Shown: in pieces, positions 39,845-48,723 of the stretch
Position numbering within the stretch: the stretch's first letter is position 1
Layout: each line of letters begins with the position of its first letter
Source of the DNA: Agromyces fucosus
GTDB taxonomy: Bacteria; Actinomycetota; Actinomycetes; Actinomycetales; Microbacteriaceae
NCBI RefSeq assembly: GCF_004134865.1
Contig: NZ_SDPO01000002.1
Coordinates: forward strand, 992,001-1,056,000
Reading direction: 5' to 3'
DNA length: 64,000 nucleotides
The notes under the pieces: model-generated
What the model was told of the DNA's origin: nothing
What the model saw: only the letters and a program-made list of their open reading frames with translations
The model's database searches: none
Program-made: the position numbers and the translations under genes

Positions 39845-42199
39845 ATGAACGACGTCCGACCGGGATCCGTGCTTCCCGTGCCCGATCGCCCGTACCAGGG
39901 GCCGGTCGCGTACGACGCGAAGAAGCTCGACGAGAAGTTCCCGCCGATCGAGCCGGCGCGCCCACCGGCCCAGGCGCCGAACGTGCTCGTGATCCTGCTC
40001 GACGACGTCGGATTCGGGGCATCCAGCGCCTTCGGCGGCCCCATCCGCACGCCGACCGCCGAACGCCTCGCGGGCGAGGGCCTGCGCTACTCGCGGTTCC
40101 ACACGACCGCGCTCTGCTCGCCGACACGGGCCGCGCTGCTCTCGGGTCGCAATCACCACTCCGTCGGCATGGGCCACATCACCGAAACCGCGACGCCCGC
40201 GCCGGGCTACCGCTCGACGCGGCCGAACACCGCGGTGCCGCTGCCCGAGATCCTCCGCCAGAGCGGCTACAACACCGCGCAGTTCGGCAAGTGCCACGAA
40301 GTACCCGTGTGGGAGTCGGGCCCGACCGGCCCGTTCGACCACTGGCCCGCGCAGAGCGGGTTCGAGCGCTTCTACGGCTTCATCGGCGGGGAGACGAACC
40401 AGTACACGCCGGCGCTCATCGACGGGCTCACCGCGATCGCGCCGCCGACCGACCCCGATTACCACCTGATGCCCGACCTCGCCGACAAGGCGATCGACTA
40501 CGTGCGCCAGCAGCAGAGCCTGACGCCCGACAAGCCCTTCTTCGTGTACTTCGCGCCAGGGGCGACCCACGCACCGCACCACGTGCCGAAGGACTGGATC
40601 GCCAAGTACGAGGGCAGGTTCGACCTCGGCTGGGACGCGCAGCGCGAGGAGACCTTCGACCGCCAGAAGGCACTCGGCGTCATCGCCGCCGACTCCGAAC
40701 TGACAGCCCGCCCCGAGGGCCTGCCCGCCTGGGACGACGTGCCCGATGAGCAGAAGCCGGTGCTCGCCCGCCAGATGGAGGTCTATGCGGCCTTCCTCGA
40801 GTACGCCGACCACCACACCGGCCGGGTCATCGACGCGCTCGAGGAACTCGACATCCTCGACGACACGCTCATCTACTACATCATCGGCGACAACGGCGCC
40901 TCGGCCGAGGGCGGCATCGACGGCGCCTACATGCTGACGACAGCCTCGAACGGCGGCGGCCAGTTCGAGACGGTCGAGTTCTGGAAGGAGCACCTCGACC
41001 AGGTCGGCGGCCCCGAGGCGTACAACCACTACTCGGTCGCCTGGGCGCACGCGATGTGCACCCCGTACCAGTGGACCAAGCAGGTCGCCTCGCACTACGG
41101 CGGCACCCGCAACGGCACGATCGTGCACTGGCCGAGCCGCATCGCCGCGAAGGGCGAGGTGCGCGAGCAGTGGCATCACGTCATCGACGTGGCGCCGACC
41201 GTGCTCGACGTAGCCGGGCTCGCGGAGCCGCACACGTTCAACGGCGTCACGCAGGAGCCGATGCACGGCGTCTCGATGGCCTACAGCTTCGACGACGCAT
41301 CCGCCGACGAGCGCCACACGACGCAGTACTTCGAGCTCATGGGCAACCGCGGCATCTACCACCGTGGCTGGACGGCCGTCACGAAGCACCGCACCCCGTG
41401 GGACGTGGTCTCGAAGGCGCCCGACTTCTCGCTCGACGTCTGGGAGCTCTACGACACGACGACCGACTGGACGCAGGCGAGGAACCTCGCCGATGAGCAA
41501 CCCGAGAAGCTCGCGGAGCTGCAGCGGCTCTTCCTCATCGAGGCGGCCCGCCACAACGTGTTCCCGATGGACGACCGCGCCGCCGAGCGCATGAACCCCG
41601 AGCTCGCCGGCCGGCCGACGCTCGTGAAGGGCGACCGCCTGCGGCTCTACCCCGGCATGGTGCGCCTCGGCGAGAACGTCGCGATCAACGTGAAGAACCG
41701 CTCGTTCTCGGTCACCTCCGAGGTGGTCGTGCCCGACGACGGCTCGCTCGAGGGCGCCATCGTGGCACAGGGCGGCCGCACCGGGGGGTGGTCGTTCTTC
41801 GCCGAAGACGGCAAGCTCGGCTTCCACTACAACTACTGCGGCCTGCAGCGTTCGACGACGCTGTCGGATGCCGCGATGGGCGCGGGCGAGCACCAGGTGC
41901 GGGTCGAGTTCGCCTACGACGGCGGCGGCATCGGCAAGGGCGGGGACGTCTCGCTGTTCATCGACGGCAAGGCGGTCGGCAGCGGCCGCGTCGAGCACAC
42001 GCACGCGCTCTACTTCTCGTTCGACGAGGGGCTCGACACGGGCTGCGACACCGGCATGCCGGCGTACGAGGGCTACAAGGTGTGGGGCGGCGCGTTCAGC
42101 GGCACCCTGAACTGGGCCGAGGTCGCCCTCGGGGTCGACGACCACAATCACCTCGTCGACCCCGAGGAGCATCTACGAGCGGCATTGCGTCACCAGTAG
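39845..42199 (+). CDS. type I (formylglycine) arylsulfatase
   Basis: A 784-aa sulfatase. The Ca2+-binding Asp53-Asp54 (Leu-Leu-Asp-Asp-Val-Gly) and the maturation motif Cys91-Ser-Pro-Thr-Arg-Ala-Ala-Leu-Leu-Ser-Gly-Arg are both intact, as are His/Lys residues around His-Ala-Pro-His-His. Length and the C-terminal beta region match AtsA/PisA-like proteins. No signal peptide is seen, so it acts in the cytosol or is exported with a partner. The formylglycine-generating enzyme is not in the window. GAGGGGGAACAC precedes ATG. Next to the dehydratase gene it may desulfate a sugar of this locus. Confidence 0.93.
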   Translation: MNDVRPGSVLPVPDRPYQGPVAYDAKKLDEKFPPIEPARPPAQAPNVLVILLDDVGFGASSAFGGPIRTPTAERLAGEGLRYSRFHTTALCSPTRAALLSGRNHHSVGMGHITETATPAPGYRSTRPNTAVPLPEILRQSGYNTAQFGKCHEVPVWESGPTGPFDHWPAQSGFERFYGFIGGETNQYTPALIDGLTAIAPPTDPDYHLMPDLADKAIDYVRQQQSLTPDKPFFVYFAPGATHAPHHVPKDWIAKYEGRFDLGWDAQREETFDRQKALGVIAADSELTARPEGLPAWDDVPDEQKPVLARQMEVYAAFLEYADHHTGRVIDALEELDILDDTLIYYIIGDNGASAEGGIDGAYMLTTASNGGGQFETVEFWKEHLDQVGGPEAYNHYSVAWAHAMCTPYQWTKQVASHYGGTRNGTIVHWPSRIAAKGEVREQWHHVIDVAPTVLDVAGLAEPHTFNGVTQEPMHGVSMAYSFDDASADERHTTQYFELMGNRGIYHRGWTAVTKHRTPWDVVSKAPDFSLDVWELYDTTTDWTQARNLADEQPEKLAELQRLFLIEAARHNVFPMDDRAAERMNPELAGRPTLVKGDRLRLYPGMVRLGENVAINVKNRSFSVTSEVVVPDDGSLEGAIVAQGGRTGGWSFFAEDGKLGFHYNYCGLQRSTTLSDAAMGAGEHQVRVEFAYDGGGIGKGGDVSLFIDGKAVGSGRVEHTHALYFSFDEGLDTGCDTGMPAYEGYKVWGGAFSGTLNWAEVALGVDDHNHLVDPEEHLRAALRHQ

Positions 42200-42267
42200 C
42201 ATCCATTGCGTTCGCGTGTCGCTTTCCGGCCGAAACTGGCGCACGACGCAGGATTCGTGATGCTTTT

Positions 42268-42281
42268 TTGCGAAACCGCAA
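42268..42281. promoter_or_regulatory. TTGCG-AAAC-CGCAA dyad upstream of decarboxylase gene
   Basis: A 5-bp-arm inverted repeat lies in an AT-rich patch in the 148-bp gap 42200-42347, with a T-run before it. It may be an operator or a weak terminator for the sulfatase gene. Confidence 0.45.
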
Positions 42282-42347
42282 GGATATGTGAAGCTTTTCC
42301 GTGGCCCGCCGGCGAACCGGCTCGGCCGAGCCGAAAGGGACATCCGG

Positions 42348-43778
42348 ATGCACCGCACTGAACTCGACCTCGACGCGAACGAGCCGCGCGACCCCGCGAC
42401 CCGCATGCACTCGACCTCCGACGAGACCTCGCACCTCGTCGACCTCGTGCTCGCCTACTCGCGCCGCCGCATCCTGAGCGACGACACCCCGCTCGACAAG
42501 CCGGTGACCGAGCCCGAGCTGCGGCGCCTCGCCGGCCGCACGATCGACGAGCACGGCATCGGCGCCGCTCGGGCCCTGGCGCTCTTCGAGCACGTGCTCG
42601 CCCCCGCCTGCATCACGACCGACCACCCGCAGTACCTCTCCTTCATCCCGACCGCGCCGACGAAGGCGGCGACGGCGTTCGACCTCGTGGTCTCGGCGAG
42701 TGCGCTCTACGGCGGCTCCTGGCTCGAGGGCGCCGGCGCCGTCTACGCCGAGAACGAGGTGCTCTCGTGGCTCGGCCGCGAGTTCGGCCTGCCCGCGGGC
42801 TCGGGCGGCGTCTTCGTGCAGGGCGGCACGCTCGGCAACCTCTCGGCCCTCGTCGCCGCACGCGAGCACGCGCGTCACCGCCTGAGCGAAGGGGCAGCGG
42901 ATGCCGCGGTGCCCGCGCCGCCCGGCGGTCGATGGAAGATCGTGTGCAGCGCAGAGGCGCACTCCTCGATCGCCTCGGCCGCCCGCGTGATGGACGTCGA
43001 CGTCGTGCCCGTGAAGCCGGCCGGTGACGGCATGCTGCGCGGCGACGACGTTCGAGGAGCACTCGAGGAGCACGGGGCATCCGTCTTCGCCGTCGTCGCG
43101 ACCGCCGGCTCGACGAACTTCGGCATCGTCGACGACCTCGCCTCGATCGCGGCGCTGAAGCGCGACTTCGACTTCTGGTTCCACGTCGACGGCGCCTACG
43201 GGCTCGCCGGCATGCTCTCGCCGCTCGCGCGCGACCGCTTCGCGGGCGTCGAGCACGCCGACTCGGTGATCGTCGACCCGCACAAGTGGCTCTTCGCCCC
43301 CTTCGACGCGTGCGCGCTCATCTACCGCGACCCCGAGCAAGGCCGCCGTGCGCACACGCAGCACGCCGAGTACCTCGACACGCTCACCGAGGGCGGCGAC
43401 TGGAGCCCGTCCGACTACGCCGCACACCTCACGCGACGGGCACGCGGCCTGCCGCTGTGGTTCTCGCTCGCGACCTACGGCGGCACCGCCTACCGCGAGG
43501 CGATCTCGAGCTCGATCGCGCTCGCGCAGCGCATCGCCGACGAGATCGAGCGGCGCGACGGGCTCAGCCTCGTGCGCTCCCCGCAGCTCTCGGTCGTCGT
43601 CTTCGAGCGCGACGGCTGGACGAAGGCCGACTACGACGCGTGGTCGGCTCGACTGCTCGACGAGCAGCGTGCGTTCGTGACGCCGAGCTCGCACGCCGGG
43701 CGGCCGAACACCCGCTTCGCGATCGTGAACCCGAACACCACGTTCGAGCACCTCGTCGCGATCCTCGACACGATGTAG
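42348..43778 (+). CDS. PLP-dependent group II decarboxylase
   Basis: A 476-aa fold-type I enzyme. The PLP Lys313 lies in Asp-Pro-His-Lys-Trp-Leu. His205 stacks on the ring and Asp281 (His-Val-Asp-Gly-Ala-Tyr-Gly) binds the pyridine nitrogen. The group includes aromatic amino acid, glutamate, 2,4-diaminobutyrate and sulfinoalanine decarboxylases. His-Pro-Gln-Tyr near residue 93 resembles the DDC/AAAD set. AAAGGGA is correctly spaced before ATG. Its substrate cannot be fixed from the sequence. Confidence 0.9.
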   Translation: MHRTELDLDANEPRDPATRMHSTSDETSHLVDLVLAYSRRRILSDDTPLDKPVTEPELRRLAGRTIDEHGIGAARALALFEHVLAPACITTDHPQYLSFIPTAPTKAATAFDLVVSASALYGGSWLEGAGAVYAENEVLSWLGREFGLPAGSGGVFVQGGTLGNLSALVAAREHARHRLSEGAADAAVPAPPGGRWKIVCSAEAHSSIASAARVMDVDVVPVKPAGDGMLRGDDVRGALEEHGASVFAVVATAGSTNFGIVDDLASIAALKRDFDFWFHVDGAYGLAGMLSPLARDRFAGVEHADSVIVDPHKWLFAPFDACALIYRDPEQGRRAHTQHAEYLDTLTEGGDWSPSDYAAHLTRRARGLPLWFSLATYGGTAYREAISSSIALAQRIADEIERRDGLSLVRSPQLSVVVFERDGWTKADYDAWSARLLDEQRAFVTPSSHAGRPNTRFAIVNPNTTFEHLVAILDTM

Positions 43779-43785
43779 CCCCGGG

Positions 43786-43896
43786 CGCCGGTCGAGTAGG
43801 CCGCCCGCGGCCCACTCGCCGGTCGAGTAGGCCGCCCGCGGCCGTGTCGAGACCCCCGCACCAGGTCTCGATGCGCTCCTGCGTCGCTACTCGACC
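43786..43896. repeat. GGTCGAGTAG repeat cluster: two direct copies plus one inverted copy
   Basis: Two identical 27-bp copies (43786-43812 and 43817-43843) of CGCCGGTCGAGTAGGCC plus CGCCCGCGGCC-type sequence are followed by an inverted copy (43864-43896) ending CTACTCGACC. The cluster lies between convergent genes, can fold into a large hairpin and may end transcription on both sides. The inverted copy holds the stop codon of the kinase gene (43887-43889). Confidence 0.8.
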
Positions 43897-44825
43897 GACG
43901 GACCCATCCGCGCGACGGCGATGTGCGCCGCGAGCGCGCTCGTCGGCGCGACGTCGGCGAGTGCCGCGGCACCGTCGAGCGGGTGCGCCTCGCCGAGCCG
44001 CACTTCGGCACCCGGCAGCTCGGCGCGCAGCGTCTCGACGAACTCGCGGCCGAGCACCTCGCCGTGGAACAGGCCGCCGACCCCGCGCACCTGCGAGACG
44101 GGGGCACCCAGCTCGCCGACTCGTCGGAGTCCGGCGATGGCGGACATCGCGAGCTCTCGCGCGCCGGCGGAGGCGATCGCCACGGACACCTCGTCGCCCG
44201 CGGCGGCGGCATCCGCCACCGCCCGTGCGTACGACGCGATGCGCTGCACCCGCTCGGGGTCGGCCTGCAGTTCGATGTAGGCCGCCTCGACGTCGGGGAA
44301 GTCCGCACGCACGACCTCGCTGAGGGCGGTCGCGGGCCCGCGCCCGTCGTAGTCGCGCATGACCGCCTCGAGCCCCGCCCGACCGAGCCAGTAACCGCTG
44401 CCGGCGTCGCCCATGAGGTAGCCCCACCCGTCGACCCTCGCGATCTCGACGGCACCGACGGCGAGGGTGACGGAACCCGTTCCCGCGGCGACGACGACGC
44501 CGCGCTCGTCGCCGAGCGCACCGAGGTACGCCGTGATCGAGTCGTGGGCGAGGTGCACGCTGCGAGCGCCGATCGGGGCCGCGGCGGCGAGCAGGTAGCC
44601 GGCGTCGACCTCGTCCTCGGTCAGCCCGGAGACACCGAGTCCGATGCGCTCCGCGGATCGACCGCCCTCGTGAGCCTGCTCGATGACGCGTGCGAGTTGC
44701 GGCAGCAGCGGCAGGTCGGTGCGGATGCCGGGGGCCGACCACTCGCCGGAGCCCGAGGCATCCGAGTGCCTGACCTTGATGCCCGACTGGCCGGCGTCGA
44801 TGGCGAGGGTGCCGGTCGCGTTCAC
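43887..44825 (-). CDS. BadF/BadG/BcrA/BcrD-type ATPase (N-acetylglucosamine kinase-like)
   Basis: A 312-aa ASKHA-fold kinase starting at GTG. PHOSPHATE1 is Ile-Asp-Ala-Gly-Gln-Ser-Gly-Ile-Lys, and a second phosphate loop is Ala-Ala-Gly-Thr-Gly-Ser-Val. Trp-Gly-Tyr-Leu-Met-Gly-Asp-Ala-Gly-Ser-Gly-Tyr-Trp-Leu-Gly is the family hallmark shared with N-acetylglucosamine kinases. It probably phosphorylates an amino sugar or related sugar. Its final residues (Pro-Ser-Val-Glu-stop) come from the dispersed repeat. Confidence 0.9.
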   Translation of the reverse strand: MNATGTLAIDAGQSGIKVRHSDASGSGEWSAPGIRTDLPLLPQLARVIEQAHEGGRSAERIGLGVSGLTEDEVDAGYLLAAAAPIGARSVHLAHDSITAYLGALGDERGVVVAAGTGSVTLAVGAVEIARVDGWGYLMGDAGSGYWLGRAGLEAVMRDYDGRGPATALSEVVRADFPDVEAAYIELQADPERVQRIASYARAVADAAAAGDEVSVAIASAGARELAMSAIAGLRRVGELGAPVSQVRGVGGLFHGEVLGREFVETLRAELPGAEVRLGEAHPLDGAAALADVAPTSALAAHIAVARMGPSVE

Positions 44826-44889
44826 GATGGCGACGCTACCACTTCGCCGTCAGCCACCGGTCTCGTCGAGCGCCAACGGCCCGACCGCG

Positions 44890-46002
44890 CTACGGCACGA
44901 CGGGCACCGGCGCGGAGAGGTCGTCGATGATGCGGTCGATCTCGGTGAGCGCATAGCGGGCGAGCGTGCGCTGCGCGACATCCGCTGCACTGCCCGCCTC
45001 CTCTTCGAGGTCGCCGATCACGATGATGTTCTCGTCGTTCAGGGTGTTGGCCGGCGCCGTGTAGTTGAAGCTGCCGACGATGACGAGCCGCTCGTCGATG
45101 ACCATGAGCTTGTGGTGGAGCTTGCGCACCCCCGTGTTGCGGCGGTTCGCGAAGAGCTCGACGTCGCCGTGCCCGAGGTCGCTCGTCGCCGCCCACTTCG
45201 CGGCGCCCTGGTCGCGGTCGAGCACGCCGCGGATGCGCGAGACGAGGGGCCGCAAGCGGATCATGGTGTCGTCGATGCCCGACGACTGGGCGAAGGTGAA
45301 CATCGCGAAGTCGATCGAGTCCTTCGCCTTCAGCATCTGCTTCATGATCTCCATCTCGGGGCCATGCCGCGGTGCGAAGAGGGGCTTCACCCGCACGTCG
45401 GGCAGGTCGAACTCCTTCGGCCTCGGCTCGACGCGCTCGTGCAGGTCGCCGAACGTGCCCGACCGCATCCGCTCGAACTCGCGCAGGTACTCGGTGGCGG
45501 CGAGCTGGCCGGTCAGGACGACCACGTGGTTGAGGTTCTGGCCGGCCCCGATGCCGACCTCCTCGTTCTTGCCGGTGTCGGTGAGGGTGAAGTTGGTCGA
45601 GCCCGTCAGCACCGCGGCACCGGGCTTGCCCGAGTCGCGCACGATGAACTTCTGATGGAAGATCTTCGGATTCAGGTCGCTGATCACGTCGACGCGTGCC
45701 TTCAGCAGGGCGCCCATGATGACGCGGTTCTCCTCGTGCGCGCCGGTGACGCCCCACGGGTCGGCGAGGGCCTTCTCTTCGGTGAGGTAGTCGCCCTCGA
45801 GGATGACGCGCACCCGCACGCCGCGCAGCTTCGCGGCGAGGATCGCCTGGGCGATGGGCCGCGAATCGATCTCCTGCACGGCGATGGCGAGGCTGTGCTG
45901 CGCCGCGTCGATGAAGTCGCGGATCGCCTGGTCGAGGTCGTCGGGGCCGCCGACTGCGACCGGCCCCATGTAGAGCTCCACTCCCCCGATGCTGACCGAC
46001 AT
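44890..46002 (-). CDS. phospholipase D-like protein with two HKD motifs
   Basis: A 370-aa protein with both halves of the PLD fold: His-Gln-Lys-Phe-Ile-Val-Arg-Asp (about 116-123) and His-His-Lys-Leu-Met-Val-Ile-Asp (about 301-308), each followed by Gly-Ser-Thr-Asn/Gly-Ser-Phe-Asn. GAGGGGAG precedes ATG. The absence of a signal peptide and of other domains suggests a cytosolic nuclease or phosphodiesterase rather than a secreted lipase. It is divergent from the PfkB gene. Confidence 0.9.
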   Translation of the reverse strand: MSVSIGGVELYMGPVAVGGPDDLDQAIRDFIDAAQHSLAIAVQEIDSRPIAQAILAAKLRGVRVRVILEGDYLTEEKALADPWGVTGAHEENRVIMGALLKARVDVISDLNPKIFHQKFIVRDSGKPGAAVLTGSTNFTLTDTGKNEEVGIGAGQNLNHVVVLTGQLAATEYLREFERMRSGTFGDLHERVEPRPKEFDLPDVRVKPLFAPRHGPEMEIMKQMLKAKDSIDFAMFTFAQSSGIDDTMIRLRPLVSRIRGVLDRDQGAAKWAATSDLGHGDVELFANRRNTGVRKLHHKLMVIDERLVIVGSFNYTAPANTLNDENIIVIGDLEEEAGSAADVAQRTLARYALTEIDRIIDDLSAPVPVVP

Positions 46003-46100
46003 GGCGCGCTCCCCTCGTGAGTGATCCTCATGATCAGCCTCGACCGTGCGACACGCTGCGGCATCAGTGCCGGCCCGGAGGATCGGCACGTCGCCGCCGC

Positions 46101-46106
46101 TACGCT
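46101..46106 (+). promoter_or_regulatory. -10 element of a leaderless promoter (TACGCT)
   Basis: TACGCT ends seven bases before the ATG at 46114. No ribosome site is present, so transcription likely starts at the start codon. No clear -35 is visible. Confidence 0.6.
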
Positions 46107-46113
46107 GCGAACC

Positions 46114-47007
46114 ATGAACGCACCCATCGTCGTCTCGGGCCCGGCCGCCTGGAACCGCATCGTCTACCTCGAGCACCTGCCCGAGCCGGTGCCGCACATG
46201 CAGTTCGCGCTCGACGACTACGAGACGATCGGCGGCACCTCCGCCGGCAAGGCGCTCGGGCTCGCGTCCCTCGGCCGGCCCGTGCTCCTGCACACGCTCA
46301 TCGGGGACGACGAGGAGGGGCGGCGCGTGCGGGGTGCGCTCGAGGCATCCGGTGTCGCGTTCGCGAGCCTCGCCGCAGCGCGCACCGAGAGCCACCTGAA
46401 CCTCATGACCCGGCAGGGCGAGCGCGTCTCGCTCTACCTGAGCGCGCCCGCCGACCCCGGCACGCCGCCGTCGACGGAGCTGGCGCAGGCGATGCGGGAT
46501 GCCCCGGCGATCGTGCTCGACCTCTCGGAGCGTTCGCACGGGCTCATCGGCGCGGCGCGCGCCACCGGCCGCCCGATCTGGACCGACATCCACGACTACG
46601 ACGGCAGTGCCGAGTTCCACCGCCCGTTCATCAGGGCCGCCGACTGGATCTTCATGAACGCCGACCGCATCGGCGACGACCCGCGGCCGTTCATGGAGCA
46701 GTGCGTGCGCGGCGGGGCATCCGTCGTCGTCTGCACGCTCGGCGCGCAGGGCGCGATCGCGATCAGCGCCGGCGACCACGGTCGGATGCTCCGGTCCGAG
46801 GTCGCGGCGGTGCCCGTCGAGGTGCTCGACACCAACGGGGCGGGGGATGCCTTCATGTCGGGAGTGCTCGACGCGCACCTCGACGGAGCGGCGCTCGACG
46901 AGGCGCTCGAGGCGGGCGCGCGGCATGCCGCCACCGTGCTCACGACGCGGCACCTGCACCCCGCGCTCGACGGGGTGCTCGACGCGGCGCCGAGGCCGGT
47001 CGAGTAG
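46114..47007 (+). CDS. PfkB-family carbohydrate kinase
   Basis: A 297-aa ribokinase-fold protein with an N-terminal Gly-Gly-Thr-Ser-Ala-Gly-Lys-Ala pattern (PfkB motif 1 region) and the C-terminal signature Asp-Thr-Asn-Gly-Ala-Gly-Asp-Ala-Phe, with the catalytic Asp at the last Asp. Related proteins phosphorylate ribose, fructose, 2-keto-3-deoxygluconate or adenosine. The frame could start at 46021, but 46114 matches the leaderless promoter and the family N-terminus. Its stop (Arg-Pro-Val-Glu-stop) is in the dispersed repeat. Confidence 0.9.
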   Translation: MNAPIVVSGPAAWNRIVYLEHLPEPVPHMQFALDDYETIGGTSAGKALGLASLGRPVLLHTLIGDDEEGRRVRGALEASGVAFASLAAARTESHLNLMTRQGERVSLYLSAPADPGTPPSTELAQAMRDAPAIVLDLSERSHGLIGAARATGRPIWTDIHDYDGSAEFHRPFIRAADWIFMNADRIGDDPRPFMEQCVRGGASVVVCTLGAQGAIAISAGDHGRMLRSEVAAVPVEVLDTNGAGDAFMSGVLDAHLDGAALDEALEAGARHAATVLTTRHLHPALDGVLDAAPRPVE

Positions 47008-47095
47008 CGAGCGCCAGCGAGCGTATCGAGACCCACCGGACGAGCACCCACGTCGGTCGAGGAGCGAGCGCCAGCGAGCGTATCGAGACCCACCG
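46998..47095 (+). repeat. two 41-bp direct copies of the GGTCGAG...ATCGAGACC repeat
   Basis: Copies 46998-47038 and 47055-47095 are identical except for one T/G change in the seventh to eighth triplet. The first contains the stop of the PfkB gene. They run toward the DUF222/HNH gene. The same element at 12834 and 43786-43896 is partial or divergent. Confidence 0.85.
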
Positions 47096-47217
47096 CACCC
47101 TCCCCACTCCTCCTCCACAGGCAGCCGTCGACCCTCGTTCTCCACAGCTACATATGCAGGTCAGCGCTGATTTTCATTCGAACCGAAATGTCAGTGGTCG
47201 CCCCTAGTGTCGAAGAC

Positions 47218-48723
47218 ATGGAGCACGCCCTCACCGCTCGCATCGCCGAGGTCGCCGATCCGGTCGGCGACCTCCTCGATGCCGCGAGCGGGCCGGCGAA
47301 CACGGTGCCTGCCCTGGCTTCGGCGCGCGACGTCGAACTCCTCGAACTCGTCGCGCAGGTCGAACGGCTCGGCCGCTTCGCCGATGCATTGCGCGTCCAT
47401 GCCGCGGGCGAGATCGAGCACCGCAGCCGCACCTCGCTCGGTCGCGAGGGGCTCGCGGCGAAGAAGGGGTGTACGAGCGCCGCCGAGCTCCTTCAACGCC
47501 TCACTCGCGTCTCCTCGCCGACCGCGCGTGCGCGGCTCAGGCTCGGGGCGGCAGTTCGCCGCACGTCCACGCTGCTCGGCGATTCGACGCCACCCCGATT
47601 CGAGCGCCTCGCCGGGGGCCTGTGCACCGGTGAGCTCGGCTTCGACTCCGCGGTCGCCATCGCGAAGGCACTCGACGCGGTGCTCCCGCGCCACGCCAAC
47701 GGCGACCTCGACGGAGTGCGCGCGGCTGAACACGAACTCGTCTGCGCGGCGATCGGCGTCGCCGCTGCGCCGGGCGCTGAGGTCTCGGCCCCCGTGACGG
47801 CCACCGAGACGCGCATGCAGGCCGCCGTGTGGGCCGAAGTCCTCGACCCCGACGGCGCCGAGCCGTCGCATCGGCAGTGGGCGGCCCGCGGGTTCGAACT
47901 CCTTCCCGCTCGAGACGGCCTCGTTCCCGTGCGTGGCGCACTGCTGCCCGAGGTCGCGGGCATGGTGCGGCGAGTGTTCGACTCGATCACCAACTTTCGG
48001 CAGTCGACCGGGTTCGTGCCGGTCGCCGATCCTTCGGCGGCCGCTCCCGTCGAAGACGACGTCAAGCAGGCGGAGCCCGAGGCATCCGGCAGCAGAGACC
48101 CGCGCACCCGGGCGCAGCGCCAGCATGACGCGATCGCGACCGTGTTCGACATCGCGGCACGGGCCGATGAGCTTCCGACCCTCGGAGGCGCGTCCCCGAC
48201 GATCGTCGTCACAGTGCTCGCCGACGATTTCCGCGCCGGTCATGGCGTCGGCCACGTCGACGGCATCGACGAACCGATCTCGATGCGGGCTGTTGAACAA
48301 CATGCGAGCGCGAACGGCATACAGCACGTCACGCTGGCCGCCAACGGCGGGGTCGTCGGCATCGGTACGACCGAGCGCTGCTTCAACCGCGCACAGCGTC
48401 GTGCCCTCGCAGCACGCGACGGCGGCTGCATCATTCCCGGATGCGACACCCCTGCGTGGGCCACCGAGGTGCATCATGTCGTCCCGTGGTGGCATGGCGG
48501 CGCCACCCACACCGACAACGGTGTGCTGCGCTGCTGGTTCCACCACCGCTCGATCGACAGCTCGGGGTGGCGCATTCGCATGAACGACGGCACGCCCGAG
48601 GTGATGCCGCCGCCCGGCATGGGGCCGCAGCGGTGGCGCGCATCGACGGTGTCACCGGCTCGGCGCGCCGCCGCACTCGCCCGTCGGCGCGCCGGTCCGA
48701 TTCGTACGGCCGCGGTCGCTTGA
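47218..48723 (+). CDS. DUF222 (13E12)/HNH endonuclease family protein
   Basis: A 501-aa protein with an N-terminal DUF222 helical domain (1 to about 300) and a C-terminal HNH nuclease motif around 400-455: Arg-Asp-Gly-Gly-Cys-Ile-Ile-Pro-Gly-Cys, then Glu-Val-His-His-Val-Val-Pro-Trp, Asn in Asp-Asn-Gly, and Phe-His-His. The four Cys/His pairs likely bind Zn. ATG 47218 is used because the -10-like TAGTGT (47205-47210) ends seven bases before it, making the gene leaderless; an ATG at 47188 also reads in frame. The role of this abundant actinobacterial family is unclear. Confidence 0.92.
   Translation: MEHALTARIAEVADPVGDLLDAASGPANTVPALASARDVELLELVAQVERLGRFADALRVHAAGEIEHRSRTSLGREGLAAKKGCTSAAELLQRLTRVSSPTARARLRLGAAVRRTSTLLGDSTPPRFERLAGGLCTGELGFDSAVAIAKALDAVLPRHANGDLDGVRAAEHELVCAAIGVAAAPGAEVSAPVTATETRMQAAVWAEVLDPDGAEPSHRQWAARGFELLPARDGLVPVRGALLPEVAGMVRRVFDSITNFRQSTGFVPVADPSAAAPVEDDVKQAEPEASGSRDPRTRAQRQHDAIATVFDIAARADELPTLGGASPTIVVTVLADDFRAGHGVGHVDGIDEPISMRAVEQHASANGIQHVTLAANGGVVGIGTTERCFNRAQRRALAARDGGCIIPGCDTPAWATEVHHVVPWWHGGATHTDNGVLRCWFHHRSIDSSGWRIRMNDGTPEVMPPPGMGPQRWRASTVSPARRAAALARRRAGPIRTAAVA

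Noticed and set aside
39779..42172. A 797-codon minus-strand frame opposite the sulfatase
   Set aside because: An antisense shadow. The plus strand has an intact formylglycine motif and a ribosome site.
47165..47215. A LexA (SOS) box upstream of the HNH gene
   Set aside because: TTCGAAC is present but the second half-site of the actinobacterial LexA box is missing.
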